Made by a program: the position numbers and the translations under genes | Assembly: GCA_017410745.1 (NCBI GenBank) | Contig: JAFPPJ010000480.1 | Location: forward strand, 1 to 9,948 | DNA from: Oscillospiraceae bacterium | Lineage (GTDB): Bacteria; Bacillota; Clostridia; Oscillospirales; Ruminococcaceae | Length of the DNA: 9,948 bases | Reading direction: 5' to 3' | Notes under the pieces: generated by a model | What the model was told of the DNA's origin: nothing | The model's database searches: none | Seen by the model: the letters and a program-made list of their open reading frames with translations, nothing else | Shown here: piece after piece, positions 1-8,018 of the stretch | How positions within the stretch are numbered: position 1 is the first letter of the stretch | Layout of the letters: every line of letters starts with the position of its first letter

Positions 1-1808
1 GACTTGATGTGCTTCTCGAAGGTGTAGCGGTTTACGGGCATGATATTGAGAAGTCCGCTGTCCGACTGGTACAGGTCGGAACCGAAGCCCTCCTTATCCA
101 TGAACACCATGAAGCCGGACATGCTCTGTGCTTCGGAAAAGCTGTTGCCGCTCATGAGTATATCATTCGCCGCATCGAAGGATGCTTCAGGCTCATAGGA
201 TGAAAAGTCCACCACGAAATCGTAGGGGTCGCGCAGCACAGTGAATTTGTTCTCCGTGCCCTCGCCCATCAGCTGCACCGTATAGGCAAAACCGCTGTAC
301 AGCACGATACTGAGCACCATAGACACGATGGTTATGAGAAATCTCTTGGAATTTCGCTTTACCGAAAGGGAGGCATAGGCGGGTATGAATTTGCCGCCGC
401 GCGCTATCTTTGTGGGGCGCTTGGGCACTCTCACCTTGTCCTGGCTGCCCGCAGAGCGGAGCGCTTCCACCGGTGAGGAGCGTATTGAACGCATGCCCGT
501 TGCAACTGCAGATACGCATACCCACAGGAGACCGAGCACTGCCACGCTGACATACACATAGGGCTGTATCTCGAACACCATATCCGAAAGGTCGTATTTT
601 CCCGCTCCGGATATGACCATCTTATGCACCATATCGAATATGACCTTTGCAAGGAAAAGTCCTATGCCCATACCGAGCACGATGCCGGGCGCTGCAAGGA
701 ATACAGCTTCCGTGACGAGCATTGAGAATATCTGCTTCTTTGATGCTCCGACAGCCTTGAGCAGACCGAACTGCTTTATCCTCTCCTTTGCGGATATCTC
801 AAAGGAATCGTCTATAACAAGTCTCGCGCAGAACATGATGAACATGATGAACAGATACATCACCGCGAAGAATATCGCTGTGTTGAACTTTGCCTGTGTG
901 CCCATATTCTCTGCATTGAGGAGGTCATCGTTGAAGCCGTAGTTGAAATCATCTATCTCAAGTCCCACCGCAGAGAATGCGAGCTCGAGATCCCAGTACT
1001 TGTCCGTCATCTTATCGGAATATCTGCACAGGAGCTGGTCGAACTGCGATGAATACGACTTGAGCCTTGTATCATCATAGGTAACGAAGCAATACTCGGG
1101 AGTATAGCCCGTGACGGTGAAGGATATCTCCTCCGCTCCCTGTATGCTGAGGTCATCGGAAAGCTCGGAGGGTATATAGAATCCGGAATACTCGCGGTCG
1201 CCCGGATCCTTCAGTTCCTCATCGGTCATATCGAAGAATACGCCGTCTATAAAGCGCGGGTCATCCGCACGTTTCTTGTCGCCGCAGGTGATGAGCACCG
1301 CCGTGACGGTATCGCCCACCTCGGGATATCCCCACATATACGCGCTGCTGTAGGACAGTGCTATCTCGCCGTCCTTTTCGGGCAGCCTGCCCTCGGAGCA
1401 TACATACATCGACTCGGGCAGCATCTCCGGAGTGCCTTTCATGCGTAAGAACACCGTATCCATCAGATGGCCGTTCCTGCACAGATATTCAACGTCTGCA
1501 TATTCGCTGCCGCTCTGTCCGAAGTCCACATCCGTCCTTGAAGAAAAGCTGGATATGCCGTAGTTCTCCGTCTTGGAGAATATATCCATATTCTTTATGG
1601 TAAGCAGCTGCTGCTTTGTAAGTGAATTGAACACCACATGGTATGTGCCCTGCTTGCGCACCACCGACAGCGACGATGCCCTGTACACCGAGAGGGCGCA
1701 GAGCAGCACCGTCAGGAACGCCACAGACACCGTGACCGCGGTGATGGTCATTATCGTATGCTTTTTCTGTCCTTTGAGATATTTGGCTGTAATATCAGTT
1801 AGCTTCAT
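1..1808 (-). CDS. FtsX/MacB-type ABC transporter permease (3' end outside window)
   Basis: Open frame of 602 codons from an ATG at 1808 to the left edge, with no stop, so the C-terminus is missing. The start is supported by GGGAGAA just upstream. Reading the translation: TM1 at about residues 19-42, an extracytoplasmic domain of about 265 residues, then three hydrophobic segments (about 310-332, 359-388, 414-436) and a fifth near 488-510, followed by another extracytoplasmic stretch. The segment between TM2 and TM3 (SAKERIKQFGLLKAVGASKKQI) has the 'R..fglLkavGas..qi' pattern typical of the FtsX domain. TM4 is followed by the usual cytoplasmic 'RSIRSSPVEALR' motif. This layout fits a long permease with two FtsX units, as in peptide or lantibiotic export and resistance systems. 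Such permeases need an ABC ATPase; none lies upstream (uvrA does, 39 bp away), so it may lie beyond the left edge. Substrate unknown. Family call firm, role unresolved. Confidence 0.85.
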   Translation of the reverse strand, partial: MKLTDITAKYLKGQKKHTIMTITAVTVSVAFLTVLLCALSVYRASSLSVVRKQGTYHVVFNSLTKQQLLTIKNMDIFSKTENYGISSFSSRTDVDFGQSGSEYADVEYLCRNGHLMDTVFLRMKGTPEMLPESMYVCSEGRLPEKDGEIALSYSSAYMWGYPEVGDTVTAVLITCGDKKRADDPRFIDGVFFDMTDEELKDPGDREYSGFYIPSELSDDLSIQGAEEISFTVTGYTPEYCFVTYDDTRLKSYSSQFDQLLCRYSDKMTDKYWDLELAFSAVGLEIDDFNYGFNDDLLNAENMGTQAKFNTAIFFAVMYLFIMFIMFCARLVIDDSFEISAKERIKQFGLLKAVGASKKQIFSMLVTEAVFLAAPGIVLGMGIGLFLAKVIFDMVHKMVISGAGKYDLSDMVFEIQPYVYVSVAVLGLLWVCVSAVATGMRSIRSSPVEALRSAGSQDKVRVPKRPTKIARGGKFIPAYASLSVKRNSKRFLITIVSMVLSIVLYSGFAYTVQLMGEGTENKFTVLRDPYDFVVDFSSYEPEASFDAANDILMSGNSFSEAQSMSGFMVFMDKEGFGSDLYQSDSGLLNIMPVNRYTFEKHIK

Positions 1809-1847
1809 ATTCTTCTCCCGAGTATCATCAACGATATCCGTCAATGT

Positions 1848-4673
1848 TTATTTAAGCATCTTTTTCAGATACCTGCCCGTATAGCTTTCTTCGCACTGTG
1901 CGACCTCCTCGGGAGTGCCGCAGCACACGAGAGTGCCGCCTCCGTCACCGCCCTCGGGGCCGAGGTCGATGATGTAGTCCGCACACTTTATCACATCAAG
2001 GTTGTGCTCTATGACAAGCACCGTATTTCCAGCATCAGCGAGCCTGCCGAGCACCTCGAGCAGCTTGTGTACATCTGCTGTGTGAAGTCCCGTAGTGGGC
2101 TCGTCGAGGATATATATCGTCCTGCCTGTGGAGCGCTTGGACAGCTCGGATGCGAGCTTGACCCTCTGTGCCTCACCGCCCGAAAGCGTGGTGGCAGGCT
2201 GGCCTATCTTGATATACCCGAGTCCTACCTCCTGCAAGGTGAGCAGCTTGCGGTATATCTTCGGCATATTTGCGAAGAATTCCACGCCCTCATCCACGGT
2301 CATTTCGAGTATGTCGTATATATTCTTTCCCCTGTACCTTACCTCAAGGGTCTCGCGGTTGTAGCGATGCCCCTTGCAGACCTCACAGGGAACATACACA
2401 TCCGGAAGGAAGTGCATCTCAATCTTGATTATGCCGTCGCCCTCGCAGGCTTCGCAGCGTCCGCCCTTGACGTTGAAGGAAAAGCGGCCGGAGGTATATC
2501 CTCTCGCCTTGGCATCGTTGGTCTGTGCGAACAGCTCGCGTATATCGTTGAACACGCCTGTATATGTGGCAGGGTTCGAGCGGGGCGTTCTTCCGATGGG
2601 GGACTGGTCTATCGCGATGACCTTGTCAAGCTCGGATATGCCGGTACATGACTTGAACTTGCCGGGGCGGGTCTTCGCACGGTTGAGCTTGCCCTGCAGA
2701 TACTTGAATATTATCTGATTCACGAGGGATGATTTGCCCGAGCCGGACACGCCGGTGACACAGGTAAATGTGCCGAGGGGGATGGATACGGTGATATCCT
2801 TGAGATTGTTCTCTGCCGCTCCCTTGAATGTGAGCATCTTGCCCGTGCCGCTCCTGTGCTCATCGGGCACTGGTATAGTCCTTCTGCCCGACAGATATGC
2901 ACCTGTGATGGAGCGCTCAGATGCGATTATATCATCCACCGTGCCGCAGGCGATTATCTCGCCGCCGTGTACGCCCGCATAGGGGCCTATATCCACGATG
3001 TAGTCCGCTGACCTTATGGTATCCTCGTCATGCTCTACCACGATGAGGGTATTGCCCAGGTCGCGCAGTCTGCGCAGAGTGGCGATGAGCTTGTCATTGT
3101 CGCGCTGATGCAGTCCTATGGAAGGCTCGTCGAGTATATACAGCACCCCTACAAGGGATGAGCCTATCTGTGTGGCAAGGCGTATGCGCTGCGATTCACC
3201 GCCCGAAAGCGTGCCTGCGGGACGGGAGAGCGTGAGATAGTCAAGACCCACGCTGTCAAGGAAGCCGAGCCTGCTGTTTATCTCCTTGACGATGCGGTCA
3301 GCGATGAACTTCTCCCTTTCGGAGAACTGCGCTTCACGGAAGAAGTCACGGCACTGTCTTACGGACATATCCGTCACCTCTGCGATGCTCCTGTCGCATA
3401 CCGTGACGCCGAGTATCTCCTTTTTCAGGCGCTTGCCGCCGCAGTCCGGACATGGTTCATCCGACATATACTGCTCTATGTCTGCCTTGCTCCACTCGCT
3501 GTTCGATTCCCTGTAACGCCGTTCAAGGTTGTGTACCACGCCCTCGAAGGCCTGTGTATATTCACCGCCGCCGTAGGAAGTTGTGCGGTGCAGTTTCAGC
3601 TTCATATCGCCCGTGCCGTAGAGCAGAGCGTTCATCGCTTCATCGCTCCATGTGCCAATGGGCTTGTCTATGCTCATGCCGTAGTGATCGGCTATGCCCT
3701 TGAAATACATCATTGCGATGGAGCCCGGGTCTGTGGTCTGCCATCCAGATGCCTTCACGGCACCCTCCGATATGGAAACGGAACGGTCGGGTATGATAAG
3801 GTCGGGGTCTATCTTCTTGAACACGCCGAGACCCGTACAGGTAGGACACGCACCATAGGGCGCATTGAAGGAGAACATTCTCGGAGTGAGCTCCTCCATC
3901 GACACGCCGTGCTCCGGGCAGGCATAGTTCTGCGAGAACACCATTTCCTCGCCGCCCTGCACGCTGCACACCACGGTGCCGCCCGACAGCTTCGATGCTG
4001 TTTCTATGCTGTCGGCAAGGCGCGTATTCATCTCATCCTTGACCACGAGCCTGTCCACGACGATCTCTATGTTGTGCTTCTTGTTCTTCTCGAGCTTGAT
4101 CTCCTCGCTCAGGTCATATATTATGCCGTCAGCGCGCACACGGACATAGCCCGAACGCCTGGCATTCTCAAATTCCTTCTGATGCTCGCCCTTGCGCCCC
4201 TTGACTACGGGAGCGAGCACCTGTATCCTTGTGCCTGCGGGGAGAGCCTTGATGCTGTCTATGATCTGGTCTACCGACTGCTGCTCTATCTTCCTGCCGC
4301 ACACGGGGCAGTGAGGTACGCCTATCCTGGCGTACAGCAGACGGAAGTAGTCGTATATCTCGGTGACGGTGCCCACCGTAGAACGAGGGTTCTTCGAGGT
4401 GGTCTTCTGGTCGATGGATATTGCGGGAGACAGACCCTCTATCAGGTCGCAGTCGGGCTTGTCCATCTGCCCTAAGAACATCCTTGCATAGGATGAGAGC
4501 GACTCTACATAGCGGCGCTGTCCGTCCGCATATATGGTATCGAAGGCAAGGGACGACTTTCCCGAGCCCGACAGTCCCGTCATGACGATGAGCTTGTCTC
4601 TCGGAAGGTCTACATCTACGTTCTTGAGGTTGTGCTCCCTTGCGCCTCTTATGATTATCTTGTCTATCGGCAT
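1848..4673 (-). CDS. uvrA: UvrABC system protein A (excinuclease ABC subunit A)
   Basis: Full-length UvrA, 941 residues, matching the usual length of about 940. UvrA dimerises, finds bulky DNA lesions with UvrB and loads UvrB for nucleotide excision repair in the cytoplasm. Two ABC ATPase modules are visible: Walker A GLSGSGKS (33-40), signature LSGGESQ (489-495), Walker B ILDEP (513-517) and switch His548; then Walker A GVSGSGKS (641-648), signature LSGGEAQ (830-836), Walker B ILDEP (855-859) and switch His890. Zinc modules: CPVC (122-125), a CPEH/CPTC site (252-255, 276-279), CPDC (408-411), and the C-terminal DNA-binding finger with Cys740, 743, 763 and 766. The ATG at 4673 is preceded by AGGGGA. 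The start lies 14 bp after the recJ stop, so the two genes are almost certainly co-transcribed. The only oddity is His in place of the second Cys of the first interdomain zinc pair. Very confident. Confidence 0.98.
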   Translation of the reverse strand: MPIDKIIIRGAREHNLKNVDVDLPRDKLIVMTGLSGSGKSSLAFDTIYADGQRRYVESLSSYARMFLGQMDKPDCDLIEGLSPAISIDQKTTSKNPRSTVGTVTEIYDYFRLLYARIGVPHCPVCGRKIEQQSVDQIIDSIKALPAGTRIQVLAPVVKGRKGEHQKEFENARRSGYVRVRADGIIYDLSEEIKLEKNKKHNIEIVVDRLVVKDEMNTRLADSIETASKLSGGTVVCSVQGGEEMVFSQNYACPEHGVSMEELTPRMFSFNAPYGACPTCTGLGVFKKIDPDLIIPDRSVSISEGAVKASGWQTTDPGSIAMMYFKGIADHYGMSIDKPIGTWSDEAMNALLYGTGDMKLKLHRTTSYGGGEYTQAFEGVVHNLERRYRESNSEWSKADIEQYMSDEPCPDCGGKRLKKEILGVTVCDRSIAEVTDMSVRQCRDFFREAQFSEREKFIADRIVKEINSRLGFLDSVGLDYLTLSRPAGTLSGGESQRIRLATQIGSSLVGVLYILDEPSIGLHQRDNDKLIATLRRLRDLGNTLIVVEHDEDTIRSADYIVDIGPYAGVHGGEIIACGTVDDIIASERSITGAYLSGRRTIPVPDEHRSGTGKMLTFKGAAENNLKDITVSIPLGTFTCVTGVSGSGKSSLVNQIIFKYLQGKLNRAKTRPGKFKSCTGISELDKVIAIDQSPIGRTPRSNPATYTGVFNDIRELFAQTNDAKARGYTSGRFSFNVKGGRCEACEGDGIIKIEMHFLPDVYVPCEVCKGHRYNRETLEVRYRGKNIYDILEMTVDEGVEFFANMPKIYRKLLTLQEVGLGYIKIGQPATTLSGGEAQRVKLASELSKRSTGRTIYILDEPTTGLHTADVHKLLEVLGRLADAGNTVLVIEHNLDVIKCADYIIDLGPEGGDGGGTLVCCGTPEEVAQCEESYTGRYLKKMLK

Positions 4674-4687
4674 ATTATCCCCTGATC

Positions 4688-6718
4688 CTAAATGTGCAGT
4701 CTTTTCATGGTGGGGGTCGCTTCAAGGTCTGCCTTCTTTGCAGCAGGCAGCTTCCTTACAGTCTGAGCTGCACGGTCTACCGATGCGAGCCCCGCTTCGT
4801 CAAATATATCAAGTGCCAGAAGATAGGCACAGTAGTTTATGTTCTCCACCCTCGCATACAGCGATGATATGGCGGTGTCGCGGTCGGTCATGGCGCGGTA
4901 TATATCGGCAAACGCCTCCCTCGCGGGAGTGATGTGCGCAAGATGCCCCTTATCCGTGACCTCGCCGCGCCTGAAACGGTAGTAGAAATCCTCGGCGGCT
5001 ATGAGCGCATTCTGATTGAGCCCGCTCTTGCGTATATCATCCGCGCGCAGCTGCACCTTAGTATTGCCGTTGTAGGTATTGAGCGAGGGGGACACCAGCA
5101 TATTCACGCGGTCGCCCGCCTTATACGGGAATGAATCGGTGGCTGTGCGGAACATCAGCACGTCAAAGTCGGACGAGCCCACACGCACCGACAGCTTGGT
5201 ATGCTTGCCCTGTGAAAGCGGATATACCGCATTGATATGCGCATCCGCGATAACAAATCTCGGCTGGGGATTGCCCTCGCCGAAGGGCTCGAGTATATCA
5301 AGTCCCTGCACGTTCTCGACGGTGAGCTCCGTCTCATCTATGATGCCGCCTGTTTCCTTCTCGAGCGGCATAGGTGCATCGCATATCCCCGCCGCAAATC
5401 TCTGCAGAGCTTCATCGAACTCCTGCACATTGTCCGCTTTAAGGCTGAATCCGCCTGCGCCCGCATGACCGCCGAACCTTTCAAGCAGTTCTGCGCAGGA
5501 TGTGAGCGCCTCGAACACGTTTATCCTGCCGAAGGAACGTGCAGAGCCCCTGTAATCATCCTCGCCCTCATCCGCAGACAGCAGGAATGCGGGCTTGCCG
5601 TACTTCTCCGTGACACGGGCAGCAACTATGCCTATGACGCCGTGATGCCATCCCCTGCCGCAGAAGAAGAGTATACGCCTGTCTATAAGGCTCGCATCCG
5701 CCTCAATCTGTGCGGCTATATCCCTTATGATAACGTCCTCGAACTGCCCTCTGCGGGTATTGAGCTCGCATATGCTGTCCGCAAGGCGCTCTGCTTCGTG
5801 TCTGTCCTCGGTCATGAGCAGTCTGAGCGCATCCATCGGGGATGCTATCCTGCCCGCCGCATTTATCCTCGGTGCGAGCACGAATGCGACAGATGAGGAG
5901 CTGTATGGCGGCTTGAGCCCTGCCTTGTCCAGGAGGAGTGAGAGCCCCTCGTTCTCGGTATTCTCAAGCATTTTAAGTCCTCTGCGGACTATTCGCCTGT
6001 TCTCACCGGTAAGGGACACCACGTCCGCCACCGTTGCTATCGCAGCGATATCCGAATACTGCTCGAGGGCTATCTCCATATCCCCGCCCTCCATTGCGGC
6101 TATGAGCTTGAGCGCCACGCCGCAGCCGCACAGCGGCTTGAACAGGGATGTATCGTCCTTCCTGTGGGGGTCAACTACCGCAGCCGCCTCGGGGAGCGTA
6201 TCACCCGGCTGATGATGGTCTGTCACCACGAGGGTGATGCCGAGCTCCGCACACAGCTTCGCTTCATCGAGTGCGGATATACCGTTATCCACGGTGACTA
6301 TCAGCTTCACGCCCTGCTCTGCGAGCTGCCTGACAGCCTCGGAATTTATGCCGTAGCCCATGCTGCGCTCATTGATGAACGCAGTCACATTTGCGCCGAT
6401 ATTCTCAAGATATCCCGTAAGTATGGCTGCTGCGGTGATGCCGTCGCAGTCGTAGTCGCCGTAGACACATATCAGGTCGCCGCTGTCTATGGCTTCATTT
6501 ATCACATCACAGGCGGTCTCCATATCCGCTATATCGAATGGGTCTCCCCACTCCGTCTCGCTGCCGTCGCTCTCCTGTCCGAAGAATGCCGCCGCCTGCT
6601 CTATATCATCGATCCCGGATGAGACCAGCACTCTTGCCGCAAGATGACTTATGCCGCCCGATACAGCGAGCTTCTTCACCTTTTCCTCATCTATCTGCGG
6701 GATATTCCACTTTATCAT
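4688..6718 (-). CDS. recJ: Single-stranded-DNA-specific exonuclease RecJ
   Basis: RecJ, 676 residues, ending in TAG. RecJ degrades single-stranded DNA 5' to 3' in recombinational, mismatch and base excision repair, using metal ions held by DHH-superfamily motifs. Visible motifs: motif I GDYDCDG (87-93, with Asp88, Asp90, Asp92), motif II TVDNG (142-146), the DHH triplet (167-169), ADVVSLTGENR (231-241), LAPRINAAGR (281-290), GWHHGVIGIVAAR (356-368), and DHHA1 motif GGHAGAGGF (416-424). An OB-like domain fills about 455-565. Residues about 570-676 form an extra C-terminal helical segment absent from the shorter E. coli RecJ (577 aa) and more like the long Firmicute forms. The ATG at 6718 has AAAGAGGT seven bases upstream and sits about 29 nt after the predicted transcription start. 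First gene of the recJ-uvrA unit. All expected metal ligands are present, so it should be active. Confidence 0.97.
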   Translation of the reverse strand: MIKWNIPQIDEEKVKKLAVSGGISHLAARVLVSSGIDDIEQAAAFFGQESDGSETEWGDPFDIADMETACDVINEAIDSGDLICVYGDYDCDGITAAAILTGYLENIGANVTAFINERSMGYGINSEAVRQLAEQGVKLIVTVDNGISALDEAKLCAELGITLVVTDHHQPGDTLPEAAAVVDPHRKDDTSLFKPLCGCGVALKLIAAMEGGDMEIALEQYSDIAAIATVADVVSLTGENRRIVRRGLKMLENTENEGLSLLLDKAGLKPPYSSSSVAFVLAPRINAAGRIASPMDALRLLMTEDRHEAERLADSICELNTRRGQFEDVIIRDIAAQIEADASLIDRRILFFCGRGWHHGVIGIVAARVTEKYGKPAFLLSADEGEDDYRGSARSFGRINVFEALTSCAELLERFGGHAGAGGFSLKADNVQEFDEALQRFAAGICDAPMPLEKETGGIIDETELTVENVQGLDILEPFGEGNPQPRFVIADAHINAVYPLSQGKHTKLSVRVGSSDFDVLMFRTATDSFPYKAGDRVNMLVSPSLNTYNGNTKVQLRADDIRKSGLNQNALIAAEDFYYRFRRGEVTDKGHLAHITPAREAFADIYRAMTDRDTAISSLYARVENINYCAYLLALDIFDEAGLASVDRAAQTVRKLPAAKKADLEATPTMKRLHI

Positions 6719-6753
6719 AAAAAAACCTCTTTTGCATTTTGCTCCAATATACT

Positions 6754-6782
6754 ATTATAACATATAGTACTGACAAATTCAA
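6754..6782 (-). promoter_or_regulatory. Sigma-A promoter of recJ-uvrA
   Basis: On the minus strand, TTGAAT (6777-6782), a 17-bp spacer and a perfect TATAAT (6754-6759). The -10 lies 35 bp before the recJ ATG, giving a leader of about 29 nt that includes the ribosome binding site. No GAAC-N4-GTTC (LexA/DinR-type) box was found around it. Confidence 0.85.
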
Positions 6783-6806
6783 GTGGTAAGCCGAATTTCT
6801 ATTATT

Positions 6807-6815
6807 ATTATACCA
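6807..6815 (-). promoter_or_regulatory. Possible second upstream recJ promoter (extended -10)
   Basis: Minus-strand TGGTATAAT gives an extended -10 (TGn-TATAAT) about 50 bp upstream of the stronger recJ promoter. No good -35 hexamer sits at 16-18 bp, and the surrounding ATT repeats make chance matches likely. Weak call. Confidence 0.3.
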
Positions 6816-6834
6816 ATAAGGCAAGGTCAAAGGT

Positions 6835-6853
6835 GGGTGCAGGCTCACCCTGC
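6835..6853. repeat. Two overlapping, mutually exclusive hairpins upstream of recJ
   Basis: GGGTG (6835-6839) pairs with CACCC (6846-6850). The overlapping GCAGG (6839-6843) can instead pair with CCTGC (6849-6853). No U-tract follows on either strand, so this is not an obvious terminator. It lies between the upstream gene's terminator and the recJ promoters, where a protein-binding site is possible but unproven. Confidence 0.4.
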
Positions 6854-6904
6854 TTATAACATATTATGTACGCAAATGCAATAGATGCGCCAAATTTATA
6901 TATC

Positions 6905-6935
6905 AAAAAGGCGCACCGCCTGTGCGATGCGCCTT
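6905..6935 (-). terminator. Intrinsic terminator of the secreted FnIII-like protein gene
   Basis: On the minus strand, AAGGCGCA (6928-6935) pairs perfectly with TGCGCCTT (6908-6915) around a 12-nt loop, and the stem runs into a T-tract (6905-6909). It starts 8 bp after the stop codon of the gene ending at 6943 and separates that gene from the recJ unit on the same strand. Confidence 0.88.
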
Positions 6936-6942
6936 ATAGATC

Positions 6943-7944
6943 TTACTTGGCTGTGAAGTATACGATATTTGCCTGATCCTCAGTGTAGCTCCTGCCAAAG
7001 GGGATGTAGTCATTGCCTACGAAGGGCACGATATAGAAGCCGTACTTCTTGCCCTTGGCAAAGCCTCTCCAGTCAAATGTCGTTTTCGTGGTAACGCGCT
7101 CTGCAAGTATCTTCTTGTTGGAATCAACTGCAACTATCTTGTACTTTGTTGCGCCCTGATACTTGTTCCAGCTGATAACGCACCTGTTGGAGGATACGCT
7201 GAGCCTGGGCTTCACGCCGTTCCTCGGGGTGGAATATGCAATATTCTTTGCGGTGGAGAGCCTGCCGTTTATAACTGCCTTGACATAGTAGTTAGCCCTT
7301 ACGCCGTTGGTCATGCCGGTCACGAGGAACTTGGTCTGCTTGGTAGTGCCTGCAAGGCGCTCCTTGCCGTTCTGTACAACGTACACACGGTAGCTTGTTG
7401 CGCCGGTCATCCCATTCCAGTATACCCACGCCTTTTTGTTGCCGGTGGATATCTTGGTTATCCTGGGTGAAGTTGTGGGTGCGGGTGCAGCAGTGCCGGG
7501 ATAGGTAATAGTGACAGTAGATACGGCATTGGTGCCCCAGAAAGAAGAAAGGAAGGGCTCCTGCCAGAAATAATAGGAACCGGGCTTGAGAGTTATCTGC
7601 CTGTCAAGGACTGCAACATGAGTATCATCGTCATATCTGTTCCACTCTGCCACCAGCTCTTCCCGGCTGTCATACAGATAGAAATTGGTATCGGAGTTGT
7701 AACCGGACACCTTGCCGTCGGTCTGCGCCTGTATCCTTATCTTTGACTCCTTGCTCACGGTGATCTTGATATAGGGTCTGTTCTGTGTGAGGCGGTAGGT
7801 ATAGGGCACACCCGAGCGCGGTGATACGGAATTGTCGTCCATTTCCTGCAGGCTCACCGCACCGGCGGTCGCAGGGAACAAATTTAGTATGGCGGTAAGT
7901 AATATGATGGCTGCTGCCGCCATACGGCTGAATGTCTTTCTCAT
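6943..7944 (-). CDS. Secreted protein with two fibronectin type III-like repeats
   Basis: 333 residues. The ATG at 7944 is chosen because AAAAGGGGG lies six bases upstream and the protein then starts with a textbook signal peptide; the longer in-frame reading to 8118 would run through the promoter region. Basic start MRKTFSR, hydrophobic core about 8-23, likely cleavage after AGA (27-29). Residues about 45-148 are beta-rich (ITVSKESKIRIQAQ, FYLYDS, LKPGSYYFW) and resemble a PPC/jelly-roll-like binding domain. A PGTAAPAPTTSP linker (149-160) leads to two FnIII-like repeats: 161-238 with 'WVYWNGMTGATSYRVYVV' and 245-332 with 'VISWNKYQGATKYKIVAV'. No catalytic motif, LPXTG sortase signal, dockerin or transmembrane anchor is visible, so it is probably released or loosely wall-associated. 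Likely role is binding to a surface or polymer, but this is inference. Monocistronic: own promoter region and terminator. Confidence 0.85.
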   Translation of the reverse strand: MRKTFSRMAAAAIILLTAILNLFPATAGAVSLQEMDDNSVSPRSGVPYTYRLTQNRPYIKITVSKESKIRIQAQTDGKVSGYNSDTNFYLYDSREELVAEWNRYDDDTHVAVLDRQITLKPGSYYFWQEPFLSSFWGTNAVSTVTITYPGTAAPAPTTSPRITKISTGNKKAWVYWNGMTGATSYRVYVVQNGKERLAGTTKQTKFLVTGMTNGVRANYYVKAVINGRLSTAKNIAYSTPRNGVKPRLSVSSNRCVISWNKYQGATKYKIVAVDSNKKILAERVTTKTTFDWRGFAKGKKYGFYIVPFVGNDYIPFGRSYTEDQANIVYFTAK

Positions 7945-7950
7945 AAAGAT

Positions 7951-7959
7951 CCCCCTTTT
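7951..7959 (-). promoter_or_regulatory. Ribosome binding site deciding the start of the secreted protein
   Basis: Minus-strand AAAAGGGGG ends six bases before the ATG at 7944. It favours this start over the upstream ATG at 8118, which has no comparable site and would put the promoter and palindrome inside the coding region. Confidence 0.75.
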
Positions 7960-7984
7960 ATTGCGGCTCTTTCCGATGGCCGCG

Positions 7985-8001
7985 TATACTATAACAGTAT
8001 A
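7985..8001. repeat. 17-bp inverted repeat over the secreted-protein promoter
   Basis: TATACT (7985-7990) and AGTATA (7996-8001) are perfect inverted arms around a 5-bp centre. The arms coincide with the candidate -10 elements, so it could be an operator, or it could simply be two AT-rich -10-like sequences. Confidence 0.5.
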
Positions 8002-8018
8002 GCATTCTTTGTTTGCAA
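7988..8018 (-). promoter_or_regulatory. Candidate promoter of the secreted protein gene
   Basis: Minus-strand TTGCAA (8013-8018) and TATAGT (7988-7993) are 19 bp apart, which is long. An alternative -10, TATACT (7996-8001), lacks a good -35 at 17 bp. A promoter almost certainly lies here, but which hexamers are used is unclear. Confidence 0.4.

Noticed and set aside
1809..1847. Separate promoter for the permease (TTGACG and GATACT on the minus strand)
   Set aside because: The two hexamers are only 12 bp apart, too close for a sigma-A promoter.
2004..2651. Plus-strand open frame of 215 codons inside uvrA
   Set aside because: Antisense to the second ATPase module and zinc finger of uvrA; no family resemblance.
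3531..4475. Long plus-strand open frame (314 codons) inside uvrA
   Set aside because: It lies wholly antisense to uvrA, whose protein is conserved from end to end. The translation is rich in His, Leu, Tyr, Arg and Ala with no recognisable motif, as expected from the complementary strand of this codon usage.
5237..6622. Several plus-strand open frames of 150-219 codons inside recJ
   Set aside because: They overlap each other and the conserved DHH motifs of recJ on the other strand; composition only.
6771..6778. ATTTGTCA on the minus strand at the recJ promoter, resembling half of the thrR-hom palindrome
   Set aside because: Only one 8-base half-site with no matching second arm; in AT-rich promoter DNA this is easily chance.
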